Positions 1 through 9,036 of a stretch of 64,000 nucleotides of DNA are shown here, piece by piece. A model generated the notes under the pieces. The model worked only from the letters and a program-made list of their open reading frames with translations. It ran no database searches and was not told the origin of the DNA. This stretch comes from Streptomyces melanogenes (lineage in GTDB: Bacteria > Actinomycetota > Actinomycetes > Streptomycetales > Streptomycetaceae): contig NZ_BMTS01000001.1 in the NCBI RefSeq assembly GCF_014649795.1, forward strand, positions 372,001 to 436,000. Reading direction: 5' to 3'. The position numbers and the translations under genes were made by a program. Position 1 is the first letter of the stretch, and each line of letters opens with the position of its first letter.

Positions 1-2055
1 CTGGTCCTGATCACCAGCAGGCGACGCCTGGTCGCGCTCGCGGACGCGGTGCCGGTCACGCTGGACGTCCTGCCCGAGGACCGGGCGGTACGCCTCCTCG
101 TGGCCAAGGCCGGGCGCGCCGACCTGACGGCCGAGGACCCCGGCTGCGCCGAACTCGCCCGGCTCTGCGGACACCTGCCGCTGGCCCTGCACCTCACCGC
201 CGCGCGGCTGCGCCACCACCGCGCGTGGAGTGCCGAGGACGTGATCACCGACCTGGCCGCCGCGAGCGGCCGCCTGGCGGCGCTGAGCTCCGAGAACGTC
301 TCCGTACGGGCCGCCTTCGAGCTCTCCTACCGCGACCTCTCCCCGGATCAGCAGCTGTTGTTCCGCCGCCTTGGACGGCAGCCGGGGCTCGACTTCGACG
401 CGTACGCGGTCGCCGCGCTGCACGGCACGGACCTGCCGACGGCCCGCGGCCTCCTGGAGGAGCTGGAGGACCACCACCTCGTCGAGGAACCGTCGCGCGG
501 CCGCTACCGGATGCACGACCTGGTACGCGACTACGCGCGCGCCCTCACGGACAGGGACCACGACAGCGGATGTCGCGCCGACGCGGCGCGGGCCGTGGAA
601 CGCCAGCTCGACTACTACCTGCACGCGGCCCTCGCCGCCAGCCGCTCCTTCGCCCGCTACGACACCCCCGCCCTCGCTCCCAGCGCCCCTGCTCCCGTGG
701 CCCTGCCACCGGTCGCGGACGAGGGGCGGGCGCTCGCCTGGATGCGGGCCGAACACGCCAATCTGAGCGCGGCCGTCGCCCACGCGGCCCGCCACGGCCA
801 CGGCGAGCACGCGGTGCAACTCCCGGCCGCCATGGCCGAGTTCATGCGCACCCAGGGTTACTGGGGCGACGCCCTCGCGCTGCACCGGACGGCCCTCGGC
901 ACAGCCCTCCTGACCGAAGACCCCCTTGGCCGAGCCGTCGCACTGCGCAACACCGCGGTGATCGAAGCGCTCCAGGCCGAGTTCGCGCAGGCCGAGAGCA
1001 ACCTGCTGGCCGCCCTCGACCTCTTCCGCGGCCTGCGCGACCGGGGCCGCGAGGCCATCGCGCTCCACGACCTCTCCTCCGTCGTGCGCCGCACCGGACG
1101 CTACGAGGAGGCGGAGAGCTCGCTGCGGCACTGCCTGCGCCTGTTCGGGGAGACCCGGGACACGCGCGGCCAGGCAGAGGTGCTCGTCGAGCTCGGCCAC
1201 GTCCAACAGCTCACCGGGCGCTTCACGGAGGCGGCCGACAGCATGGGACGCGCACTGGAACTGCACCGCGCCCTCGACAACCGACTCGGCCAGGCCAACG
1301 CGCTCACCGCGCTCGGCGACGTACGCAAGTCGACCGGGGCGTACGCGGAGTCCGTCTCCAGCCACCGCCGGGCCCTGGTGCTCTTCCGCGACCTGGGCAA
1401 CGAACTGGGCGAGGCGAACGCGCTGAGCGACCTCGGCGACGTCCTGCGCCTGACCGGGGCGTACGAGGAGGCGCTGGAGAGCGTCGGCCAGGCGTCGCGC
1501 CTCTATCAGGGCCTCGGCGCCCGCCTGGGCGCGGCCAACGCGCTCGCACACCTCGGCAGGATCAAACAGCGCACCGGTCGGCTGACCGAGGCGGAGAAGG
1601 ACCTGCAAGAGGCGCTCGACAGTGTCCGTTCCCTCAACAGCCGTATGGGGCAGGCCTATGTGCTGATGTATCTGGCCGAGGTCCAGGCCCTCGGCGGCTG
1701 TCACACCTATGCCCTGGAGAACGCCACCGCGAGCGTGGCGCTGTGCCGCGAGATCGGGGACCTCGGCGGCGAGGCCGAGGCGCTCAACACCCTTGGCACG
1801 GCGCAGCGGGCGGACGCGGCCCCGGCCGACGCCCTCGACTCCCACCGGCGCGCCCTCGAACTGGCCCGCGAGGTCCGGTCCCCGTACGAGGAGGCCCGCG
1901 CCCTCGAAGGCCTCGGCGAGAGCCTGCACCAACTGGACCGACCCGACGAGGCCGCCGCCCATCTGACCCAGGCCCTGGAACTCACCCGCACCCTCCAAGT
2001 CCCGGACGCCCAGCGGATCGAGGCCCGGCTGGCGCGGGGGCGGCGGCCGCACTGA
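1..2055 (+). CDS. AfsR-like NB-ARC/TPR regulator, 3' part (5' end outside window)
   Basis: The reading frame is open from base 1, so the start lies upstream. The visible part begins in the ARC region of an NB-ARC (STAND) ATPase (SRRRL, then LCGHLPLAL), has the MHD-type sensor YRMHDLVRDYARAL near residue 165, and then about ten tandem TPR units (ALxxLGxxxxxxGxYxEAxxxxxxAL pattern) to the C-terminus. This is the layout of AfsR/SARP-type or STAND regulators of Streptomyces, where TPRs sense a partner and NB-ARC switches by nucleotide exchange. Any DNA-binding SARP/BTAD domain would be upstream and cannot be seen. It converges on the minus-strand TPR gene, 91 bp away. Confidence 0.85.
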   Translation: MVLITSRRRLVALADAVPVTLDVLPEDRAVRLLVAKAGRADLTAEDPGCAELARLCGHLPLALHLTAARLRHHRAWSAEDVITDLAAASGRLAALSSENVSVRAAFELSYRDLSPDQQLLFRRLGRQPGLDFDAYAVAALHGTDLPTARGLLEELEDHHLVEEPSRGRYRMHDLVRDYARALTDRDHDSGCRADAARAVERQLDYYLHAALAASRSFARYDTPALAPSAPAPVALPPVADEGRALAWMRAEHANLSAAVAHAARHGHGEHAVQLPAAMAEFMRTQGYWGDALALHRTALGTALLTEDPLGRAVALRNTAVIEALQAEFAQAESNLLAALDLFRGLRDRGREAIALHDLSSVVRRTGRYEEAESSLRHCLRLFGETRDTRGQAEVLVELGHVQQLTGRFTEAADSMGRALELHRALDNRLGQANALTALGDVRKSTGAYAESVSSHRRALVLFRDLGNELGEANALSDLGDVLRLTGAYEEALESVGQASRLYQGLGARLGAANALAHLGRIKQRTGRLTEAEKDLQEALDSVRSLNSRMGQAYVLMYLAEVQALGGCHTYALENATASVALCREIGDLGGEAEALNTLGTAQRADAAPADALDSHRRALELAREVRSPYEEARALEGLGESLHQLDRPDEAAAHLTQALELTRTLQVPDAQRIEARLARGRRPH

Positions 2056-2146
2056 GTGGTCCGGTCGAAGCGACAGGTGTGTACGGGCGCCCCGGAGCCC
2101 GGCGGCGCGGCAGCGGTCCACTCGCCCGCGCCGCCGGGCCCGGCGG

Positions 2147-5122
2147 TCAGCCGAGCCGCTCGCGGACCTGCTCGGCCTGCCTCGCGAACTCGGCTGCCTC
2201 GGCCCCCTCCAGCTCGCGGAGGTCGGCGACGAGGGCGGTCATCCGGGATATGCCGTCCTGTGCCCGGCCCAGCGCGTGCTCGGTCCAGGCCGCCCGGACG
2301 GCGCACTGGAACCGCTCGCGCAGCGCGTCCCCGCCGAGCGTGGCGTAGCCGGTGGCCGCCCGGTCCAGGAGCGCGGCTATCTCGGCCCGGACGGCCGCCG
2401 CCAGCTCGGGCGCCCGGCTGGGGGCATCGCCCTCGTCCTCCTCCCCGTACTCGTCCTCGTTCACCGAGTCCTCAAGGAGTGCGGCGAGCTGCTGCCAGGT
2501 CTGCGCGCGTTCGTAGCGCAGCTCGGGCTCCTCGGAGCCTTCGAGTACGGTCAGTGCCTGCTCCATCAGCGCACGCGCCTGCCCGTACTCCTCGTCGCCC
2601 GCCCGGCCGTCCACCGTCAGCCACGCCAGCGAGCGCAGCACCCGGACCTCTCCGACCGGGTTGTCGCCCGCGCGCCGCCACAGCTCCAGGGCCCTTCCGT
2701 ACGCCGACCGCGACTGGTCGCGCAGCCCGGCGCCCGACAGTGCCTCGGCGGCCGAGTGGGCCAGGCTCGCCTGCGGCCGGGGGTCGTCCCAGCCCTTCGC
2801 GGTCTCGGCGGCCAGCAGATACTGCTCGGCCGCCGCGCGCTGGTCGTACAGCCGGGACAGCAGCCCGCCGAGCATCCGCCGGGCTTCCACGGCCTCCTGC
2901 TCGCCGTGCTCCACCAGGTCGGGCAGCGCGGACTGGAGGACCTCGGCCGCCTCGGCGGTGCGGTCCGCCTCCGCGTAGGCGCGGGACAGCAGCAGCCGTG
3001 CCCGGGCGCCGCCGGTCGCGGTGCGGCCCGCCTGGTCGAGCCAGTGCGCCGCGTCCAGCGCGTGCGCGGCCGCCTCGTCGGCCGCGCCGGTCCGGTGCAG
3101 CAGGATCTCCGCGAGCGTCAGCCGTACGGCCGCGTGCTCCTCCGGGTCCGTCAGCTCGGCGGCGTGGCCGAGCGCGGCCCGGGCGAGGGCCTCGGCGCCC
3201 TCCATGTCGTTCCTCGCGGCCAGCACCCGCGCCCGCAGCGACAGCGGCTCGACCGCCTCCCAGGGGCGCTCGGCGGTGAGGCAGCGGTGTGCCGCCGAGG
3301 TGAGCAGCGGCTCGGCCCGGACGAGGTCACCGGTCGTCAGGGCCATCCGGGCCAGCGCCAGTTCGGCCTCGGCGACGATGTCCGCCACGTCCTCCGCGTC
3401 CGTCCGTACGCCGGAGTCGAGCGCGGTGACGAAGTCCTCCAGCCCGGTGGCGAGGTGGGCGTCCACCGGCTGCCGTTCCTCCTCGGGCGTCTCGCGCCCG
3501 CGCAGATACGACTCGATCTGGAGGGTGGTGAGTTCGGCCACGGCGATCCGCCGGGCGCGGACCGGATCGGTCTCCTCCAGGGCCCGCGCCGCCTCAGCGG
3601 CCACGGCGAGCAGACGCCGTATCTCCCCGGTCTCCCCGCCGGACTGGGCGGCCGCGCCCGCGATCCCGAGCAGGGCGTAGGCCGCGCGGGCGTGCTGACC
3701 GGCGGCCCGCTGGGCGGCGGCCGCCTCCGCGAACAGGCCGCGAGCCTGCTCGGCCCCGGCCCGCGCCGCCGTCGTCGCGCGGAACTCCAGCAGGTCGGCG
3801 CTCACGGCATGGTCGGGCAACTCCGCGCCCGCGTCGGCGAGTTCACCGACCCGCGCCCACAGGGCGTCGGCCGAGGGGTGCCCCTTCTGCCGGGCCGTAC
3901 GCGCGTGCTTGACCAGCGCCGCGAAGTCCGGGTCGTCGGTGGCGGCCGGGGCCGACGCATCGGACACGGCGGGCGGCCGTACGCCCACGGGAGCCGTGGC
4001 GGCGGGAAGTCCCGCACTGCGCACGCCCAGTGGCAGCACGTCGACCAGCGGCTGCCGACCGATCCGTCCGGCCAGCTCCTCGGAGACGTGCGGGCTGCCG
4101 TTGCGGGCGTCGAAGCGGGCCGCGATGGCGGTGGCGTCCGCCGACAGGCGCGCGTACAGCTCGTCCACCGTGTGTCCCGTGCCCTGGTAGGGCACGGCGG
4201 GGCGGTGGCCGTGGCCGAGCTCGGCCAGGCGGCGCAGCAGGACCAGGACGCCGCCCGCGAACTCCATCTGCGACTCGACGTCGGTGAGCGGGCCCAGGTG
4301 GGCGGCGTGCTCGGCGAGGATCTCCAGGCCGCGCGACTCGTTGCCGGTGAGCGCGCAGAACTCGATGTGCCTGCCGACCGAGCGCAGCAGGCTGTCCTTG
4401 CCGCGCGCCATCCGGTAGCCGCGCAGATGGTGGGAGCGGGCCTCGTCGAGACGGCCGAGGCGCACCAGCGGGAGCAGGGAGTGCGCCAGGACGCGGTGCG
4501 GCTCCTCCATGCAGGACTTGCCGCCGGAGAGCACCGGCTCCCAGATCCCGATCGCCTTGGCGTCGTCGCCCTTGCGCGCCCAGTACCAGCCCTGGGTGTT
4601 GATCTCGCACGCGTGGCAGTCGCTCATCCGGTCGCGCGCGGCCGCCGTCCAGGCCGCCGCGGCCCGGTCCATCCGGGCCTCGTCGCCCGTCGCGTCGGCC
4701 AGGTGGAACTCGGCCTGGCGCACGGCCCGTTCGCTGTATCCCGCCAGCCGGTAGCGGCGCTCCATGTCGGTGAGCCAGCGCTCCACCGCGGCGAGCGGGA
4801 TCTCCGGGGACTCGACGATCCGCCCGGCCACCCACTTGAAGCGCCAGAACAGGCCGTGCACCTCGTGGTCGGCGAAGGCGGACGGGTCGCGGTCGTACTC
4901 CTGGAGCAGGCGCGCGAACGGCACCACCATCTTGGTGCGCTCGGCGCTCCACTCGTACGCGTCGATCAGCCCGTCCAGCGCCCGGCGGAACAGCTCGCGG
5001 TCGCCGCCGGCCTCGGCCGCGGCGGCCAGCGTCTCCGCGCGCGCGTTGCGCGCCGCGCCGTAGGGGGCCCGGGCGTTCTCCGCGAGGCCCCTCAGGATCT
5101 CCTCGGTGGTCAGGGCGGTCAC
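2147..5122 (-). CDS. Large TPR-repeat protein, partner of the HSP90-like gene
   Basis: A 991-residue protein made mostly of alpha-helical TPR-like units, with no signal peptide or membrane segment. The acidic stretch near the C-terminus (EDSVNEDEYGEEDEGD) is a linker before a last helical repeat. The GTG start at 5122 overlaps the stop of the HSP90-like gene by four bases (GTGA), which implies translational coupling and a fixed ratio of the two products. TPR proteins are the classic co-chaperones of eukaryotic HSP90, so a physical partnership is a reasonable inference, although bacterial HSP90 lacks the EEVD tail that eukaryotic TPRs grip. An earlier start is unlikely because it would lie inside the HSP90 frame. 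Confidence 0.85.
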   Translation of the reverse strand: MTALTTEEILRGLAENARAPYGAARNARAETLAAAAEAGGDRELFRRALDGLIDAYEWSAERTKMVVPFARLLQEYDRDPSAFADHEVHGLFWRFKWVAGRIVESPEIPLAAVERWLTDMERRYRLAGYSERAVRQAEFHLADATGDEARMDRAAAAWTAAARDRMSDCHACEINTQGWYWARKGDDAKAIGIWEPVLSGGKSCMEEPHRVLAHSLLPLVRLGRLDEARSHHLRGYRMARGKDSLLRSVGRHIEFCALTGNESRGLEILAEHAAHLGPLTDVESQMEFAGGVLVLLRRLAELGHGHRPAVPYQGTGHTVDELYARLSADATAIAARFDARNGSPHVSEELAGRIGRQPLVDVLPLGVRSAGLPAATAPVGVRPPAVSDASAPAATDDPDFAALVKHARTARQKGHPSADALWARVGELADAGAELPDHAVSADLLEFRATTAARAGAEQARGLFAEAAAAQRAAGQHARAAYALLGIAGAAAQSGGETGEIRRLLAVAAEAARALEETDPVRARRIAVAELTTLQIESYLRGRETPEEERQPVDAHLATGLEDFVTALDSGVRTDAEDVADIVAEAELALARMALTTGDLVRAEPLLTSAAHRCLTAERPWEAVEPLSLRARVLAARNDMEGAEALARAALGHAAELTDPEEHAAVRLTLAEILLHRTGAADEAAAHALDAAHWLDQAGRTATGGARARLLLSRAYAEADRTAEAAEVLQSALPDLVEHGEQEAVEARRMLGGLLSRLYDQRAAAEQYLLAAETAKGWDDPRPQASLAHSAAEALSGAGLRDQSRSAYGRALELWRRAGDNPVGEVRVLRSLAWLTVDGRAGDEEYGQARALMEQALTVLEGSEEPELRYERAQTWQQLAALLEDSVNEDEYGEEDEGDAPSRAPELAAAVRAEIAALLDRAATGYATLGGDALRERFQCAVRAAWTEHALGRAQDGISRMTALVADLRELEGAEAAEFARQAEQVRERLG

Positions 5123-6984
5123 TTCTGGTCCTCCTGGGGACGCGTGCTCGACGTGGAGTGGGTGGCCCATTCGAGGAGGCCGAGGAAGGCCCGGTTGAGC
5201 AGGGTGGAGTCGGCGGGGCGCAGCGGGCGCTGCGACATCAGCAGCGCCTGGCCGTAGAGCGATTCGACCGCCGTGCCGGTGAGCTCGGCGTCGGGCAGCG
5301 CGGCGATCCGGCGGATCAGCGGGTTGTTGTGGTTGAGCACCAGACGCGCGCGCGGGGCGGAGCCGCGCAGCGCGCCGAGGATGTCGTTCCACAGCGAGTC
5401 GGCGTTCTCCTGCGCGGCGGCCCGGTCCCGCTCGTGGCGTGCCTGGCGGTCGTCGAGGAACAGCGCGGGCACGGCCACCGGCTGGAAGGCGCGCAGTGCC
5501 ACGTCGCAGCCGTGCGGGTCCAGACGGGTGCGGGCGGTCGACAGGAACCCGGCGAGCGAGAGCTCGGCCGTGGTGGGCACCGGGTCGAGGCGGTCGGTGA
5601 CCGCGCCCGCGTCGAGCTCGGTGACCTTCAGACCGGGCCGGATCCCGGGCAGCAGGGCGAGCAGATCGGCGTCGTACGTGTAGCCCGCGTTGACCACGCC
5701 CAGGCCGTGGGCCGCCGCGATCGGGGCGATCTGGCGGAACTCCTCGACGGTCCGGGTGAAGTGGATCTCCGAGTGGGCGGCCGCGAACTCGTCCAGGCTC
5801 CGCTGCCCGTCGTTGGTCTCGAACGGCAGCCACGGCAGCATCAGCGCGAACAGCTCGGCGTCGTGGCGGGCCAGCGACTTCACGCCCAGGTGGTGGACGC
5901 TGAGGAAGGCGGCCAGGCGCTGCGGGTCGCCCGCGGCGAGCTCGGTGAGCCACTGCCGCACGCGCGCGCCGAGGGCGTCGCGGACGGCGGCGAGCGTCTC
6001 GTCGTCGTACAGGTTCTCCCGCGAGGCGGTGGGGCGCAGGGTGTCGGTGTCCACCACCGCGCGCACGAAGAACGCCCACTCGGGCAGCAGGTTGTCCGCG
6101 TGGTCGGTGAGCAGCATGCCCTTGAGGTAGGTGCGGTGTCCGGCCCGGTGCGCGGGGCTGGTCGGCTCCGGCAGTACGTAGGCGACGCCGCGCACCCCGG
6201 CGACCGGCAGGTCCAGGTCGATCGAGTCCAGCGGGGTGAAGCCGAACAGGCGCGCGCAGTGCCCGGAGAGCGCGACCCGGCGGGCGGCCGGTGTGGCGTA
6301 CTCCCGCTCCCACACGGCGGGCCGGTCGGTGACCGGGCGCTCGGCGCCGTCGTCGCCCGCGAACGTGATGTCGTACGGCAGCAGCGAGCCGAAGTCGCGG
6401 GCCAGTTCCTCCACGCGCGCGGCGGCTGTCCACTCCTCGGCGCCCGGGCGCGGCTCCAGGTAGACGGTGGTGCCGGGCTCGGGTCTGGCCTCGTCGGGCA
6501 GCGCGCGGACCGTGTAGGAGCCGTCGTCGGTGGCGAGCCACTCCACCGGGGCGGCGTCGGGGGTGCGGGCCGAGCGGGTGACCACGCGGATCCGGCGAGC
6601 CACCACGAAGCAGGCGAGCAGGCCGATGCCGAACTGGCCGAGGAACTCCCGGCGGGCGGACTCCAGACCGTGCTCCCCGCCGCGCTTGGAGCTGCGTCCG
6701 ATGGTCGCGAGCAGGGTGTGCACCTCGTCGGCGGTCAGGCCGATGCCGCTGTCCTCGACGGCGACCCGGCCGTCCACCGCCGAGAGGCGGATGCGGATCC
6801 GCGCGCCCGGGTCGTGCGCACGGCGTGCGGTGACCGCGTCCACCGCGTTCTGCAGGAGCTCGCGGACGTAGACCCGGGGGCTGGAGTAGAGGTGGTGGGA
6901 GAGCAGGTCGACCAGGCCCCGCAGGTCGACCTGGAAGCTGTTGACGTCCGGCGGGGTGCCGTCGGTCAGGGCGGAAGAAGTCAT
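5119..6984 (-). CDS. HSP90-family ATPase (HtpG-like)
   Basis: A 621-residue GHKL-ATPase chaperone. The nucleotide pocket is intact: N-box ELLQNAVDA (N46), G1 box DSGIG (78-82), G2 box GQFGIGLL (116-123), and a later PGTTVYLEP segment in the G3 position. The middle domain (about 240-480) and a short C-terminal dimerisation region follow, and the C-terminus lacks MEEVD. It is close to the usual HtpG length of about 620-640. It opens a two-gene operon with the TPR protein (4-bp overlap). I avoid the symbol htpG because Streptomyces also carries such divergent HSP90-like proteins beside TPR partners and orthology cannot be decided by eye. Confidence 0.88.
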   Translation of the reverse strand: MTSSALTDGTPPDVNSFQVDLRGLVDLLSHHLYSSPRVYVRELLQNAVDAVTARRAHDPGARIRIRLSAVDGRVAVEDSGIGLTADEVHTLLATIGRSSKRGGEHGLESARREFLGQFGIGLLACFVVARRIRVVTRSARTPDAAPVEWLATDDGSYTVRALPDEARPEPGTTVYLEPRPGAEEWTAAARVEELARDFGSLLPYDITFAGDDGAERPVTDRPAVWEREYATPAARRVALSGHCARLFGFTPLDSIDLDLPVAGVRGVAYVLPEPTSPAHRAGHRTYLKGMLLTDHADNLLPEWAFFVRAVVDTDTLRPTASRENLYDDETLAAVRDALGARVRQWLTELAAGDPQRLAAFLSVHHLGVKSLARHDAELFALMLPWLPFETNDGQRSLDEFAAAHSEIHFTRTVEEFRQIAPIAAAHGLGVVNAGYTYDADLLALLPGIRPGLKVTELDAGAVTDRLDPVPTTAELSLAGFLSTARTRLDPHGCDVALRAFQPVAVPALFLDDRQARHERDRAAAQENADSLWNDILGALRGSAPRARLVLNHNNPLIRRIAALPDAELTGTAVESLYGQALLMSQRPLRPADSTLLNRAFLGLLEWATHSTSSTRPQEDQK

Positions 6985-7304
6985 GGCGCATCACCTCGCG
7001 TGCACACGGAAATGGGCGATCGCGAGGTCCCCCCTCATCGATCACGAAGTGAGAACCAGCGTAGGGGCGGCCACTGACAATCTCCTCCGGAATTGCCGCC
7101 GCGGGCGTTCCGGCCACGGGTGCGGCGATCCCGGCGGTTCGCGGGGGTGATCTTGTGCGTTCGTTCCCGTTCGGGTCGGTCCGCTCCTCGTCAAGCGTTG
7201 ATCACGATTTGGCAAATTTGGAACCCTTGCATCGGCTTTGTCCATCCCCGGAGGCGGAACACGACCGTCGTGCCCCGAGGGGCCGAAGCAAGCCGGAGCC
7301 ACAG
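6985..7304. other. Divergent intergenic region (HSP90-like gene / esterase-fold gene)
   Basis: This 320-bp spacer must hold promoters for both flanking genes. The stretch 7195-7245 is AT-rich for this genome (GATTTGGCAAATTTGG) and is the likely core promoter area of the plus-strand gene. I looked for HspR (HAIR) or CIRCE-type inverted repeats that would tie the HSP90-like gene to heat-shock control and saw none. No small reading frame in it has convincing coding character. Confidence 0.4.
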
Positions 7305-8417
7305 ATGTCGCACGCGTCCACCAAGACCAGGAACGGGGCCGAGACCTATGAGTCCCGGGGCCACCGTCGCGCCTCCAAGGCCCGGCGATGGCTTGTCGCC
7401 GTGGTCTGCGTGGGGCTGCTCGGGGCCATCGCCTGGCCGGTCATGAGCTACTTCGAGATACCGCCGTTCACGGACAAGGGCGACCCCATCTCGTACGGCA
7501 AGATCGACAACAAGGGCGACGGCACCCCGCAGAAGCCGGCGGACTCCAAGACCCTGATGCCGACCGGCCCGGCCGCCGACTTCAAGATCTCCAGCACGCT
7601 GGGCAACGGCACGCACGTGGGCGTCGTGAAGATCACCGGCAAGAAGTCCGGCTTCACGGGCAAGGTGTGGGTCTGGGCGCCGAAGGAGTACGACGACCCG
7701 AAGTACGAGAAGAGCGGCTTCCCCGTCCTGATCGCGCTCCCGGGCGGCCCCGGCTTCCCCAACAACTACTGGATGGACAACAACCTCAAGCTGGAGTCGT
7801 CCATCTCCAAGTGGGCCGAGGAGGGCAAGGGCAAACCGTTCCTGCTGGCCATGCCGGTGCTGAACCCCAAGCCCGACGACGGCGGGCTCTACTGGGACGG
7901 CAGCGACATCCCCGGCCAGCCCAAGATGGGCACCTGGCTGACCGAGGACGTGCCGGACCTCATGCGGCAGAACTTCCGCACGATCAAGTCGCGCGACGGC
8001 TGGGCCTTCATGGGCTCCTCCTCCGGCGGCTTCGCCGGTCTGAAGGCCGTGCTGAAGCACCCCGACAAGTTCAAGGCCGTCATCGCCTCCGGCCCGGACA
8101 TCGTCCCGGACTCGCCCCTGTGGAACGGCCACCCCAAGGAGAAGGCGGAGAACAACCCCGAGGTGCTCTCCAAGCAGCTGATCGCCGCCAAGGGGCCGGA
8201 CGTGTACCTCGCCTTCCAGTACGGCACGAAGGAGTCGTCCGTCATCCCCAAGGTGAACAAGTACATCGCCACCTACGGGAACAAGGGCCCGATCCACACC
8301 CACCTCGAAGTCATCCAGGGCGGGCGGCACAACGCCGTGACGTATGTGAAGGGGATGGACGCGAGCAGCATGCAGTGGATCAGCGAGCAGATCGAGGGGC
8401 CGACGCCTTCGCCGTAG
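7305..8417 (+). CDS. Membrane-anchored alpha/beta-hydrolase, esterase D/mycolyltransferase-like
   Basis: A 370-residue protein with a basic N-terminus, one membrane segment (about 29-48) and an extracytoplasmic esterase-fold domain (PF00756-like). The nucleophile elbow is GSSSG with Ser239 as likely nucleophile; the oxyanion region is IALPGGPG and the C-terminal His candidate lies in GGRHN. Such Streptomyces proteins resemble EstA/antigen-85 family hydrolases acting at the cell surface; the substrate is unknown. I chose ATG 7305 because GGAG lies six bases upstream and the hydrophobic anchor then sits near the N-terminus. An in-frame start 50 codons earlier has an Arg/Pro-rich, non-conserved-looking extension. 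Lysine content is high for this genome, fitting a secreted protein. Confidence 0.8.
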   Translation: MSHASTKTRNGAETYESRGHRRASKARRWLVAVVCVGLLGAIAWPVMSYFEIPPFTDKGDPISYGKIDNKGDGTPQKPADSKTLMPTGPAADFKISSTLGNGTHVGVVKITGKKSGFTGKVWVWAPKEYDDPKYEKSGFPVLIALPGGPGFPNNYWMDNNLKLESSISKWAEEGKGKPFLLAMPVLNPKPDDGGLYWDGSDIPGQPKMGTWLTEDVPDLMRQNFRTIKSRDGWAFMGSSSGGFAGLKAVLKHPDKFKAVIASGPDIVPDSPLWNGHPKEKAENNPEVLSKQLIAAKGPDVYLAFQYGTKESSVIPKVNKYIATYGNKGPIHTHLEVIQGGRHNAVTYVKGMDASSMQWISEQIEGPTPSP

Positions 8418-8474
8418 GGTCCACGCCTTTGTCGTAGAGGGCCAGTCTCACTGAGGGGCCGCGCCGAGGGTCTA

Positions 8475-8493
8475 TTAGGTAAGCCTAACCTTA
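8475..8493. promoter_or_regulatory. Putative iron box (DmdR1/DtxR-type operator)
   Basis: The 19-bp sequence TTAGGTAAGCCTAACCTTA is an imperfect palindrome that matches the Streptomyces DmdR1 iron-box consensus TTAGGTTAGGCTCACCTAA at 15 of 19 positions. It ends 63 bp before the start of the small secreted protein, the expected place for iron-dependent repression at the promoter. The regulator assignment comes from the known consensus; binding is inferred. Confidence 0.72.
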
Positions 8494-8556
8494 TGCGTAA
8501 TGATCTCGTATCGCCGCACGCCACAGCAGGTCGTGCACGTCCGTGAAAGGGATCCG

Positions 8557-9015
8557 ATGTCGTTACGCATGCTCGCATCCGGCGCCGCCGCTCTGGCGGT
8601 CGCCGCGGCGACGGTCGCGCTCGCCCAGCCGTCCGCCCAGGCCGCCACCGTCCCGCTGGGCACCCCCATCACCAAGGTCCTCGACTGGCGGGCCGGTCAC
8701 GGGGACGCCACTGCGGCCGGGACCAGATGGCTGGAGCAGGGGACCACGCCGTACGAGCGCCCGCTCGTGGTCAAGGGCGAGCTCCGCACCACGGGGCCGG
8801 GCTGCTCCTCGGGGTGGATCCAATGGCAGCGCGACTTCGTGACCTACCCGGCGCAGAAGCAGGCCACCCAGTGCGGCCCCGGCGCCACGCCCGTCGCGTA
8901 CCACAAGAGCTCACCGGGCACGCTCTCCGGCGCCACCCTCTTCGTGTGCAAGGGCGAGCAGGACACCCAGGACTGCGGCGACCGGGTCCTGATGACCAAC
9001 TGGGGCCTGGGCTGA
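8557..9015 (+). CDS. Small secreted protein of unknown function, iron-box regulated, TTA codon
   Basis: A 152-residue protein with a clean Sec signal peptide (residues 1-29, ending PSAQA). The mature part has four cysteines (GCSSG, CGPG, VCKG, DCGD), enough for two disulfides. I do not recognise the family. ATG 8557 is favoured by AAAGG six bases upstream and because the signal peptide then starts with MSLRM. Codon 3 is TTA (8563-8565), so translation should need the bldA tRNA. The iron box at 8475-8493 sits in its promoter. Together these suggest a protein exported late in development under iron limitation; its role in iron acquisition is inference only. Confidence 0.8.
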   Translation: MSLRMLASGAAALAVAAATVALAQPSAQAATVPLGTPITKVLDWRAGHGDATAAGTRWLEQGTTPYERPLVVKGELRTTGPGCSSGWIQWQRDFVTYPAQKQATQCGPGATPVAYHKSSPGTLSGATLFVCKGEQDTQDCGDRVLMTNWGLG

Positions 9016-9036
9016 CGCTCCGGCGGCCCGTAGGCC

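Noticed and set aside
2276..5257. Plus-strand open frame of 993 codons opposite the TPR gene
   Set aside because: It is the antisense shadow of a high-GC gene: composition dominated by Gly, Arg, Val, Leu and Gln without domain motifs, while the minus strand carries a coherent TPR protein.
6985..7304. Heat-shock operator (HAIR or CIRCE) for the HSP90-like gene
   Set aside because: No sequence close to either consensus is present in the spacer.
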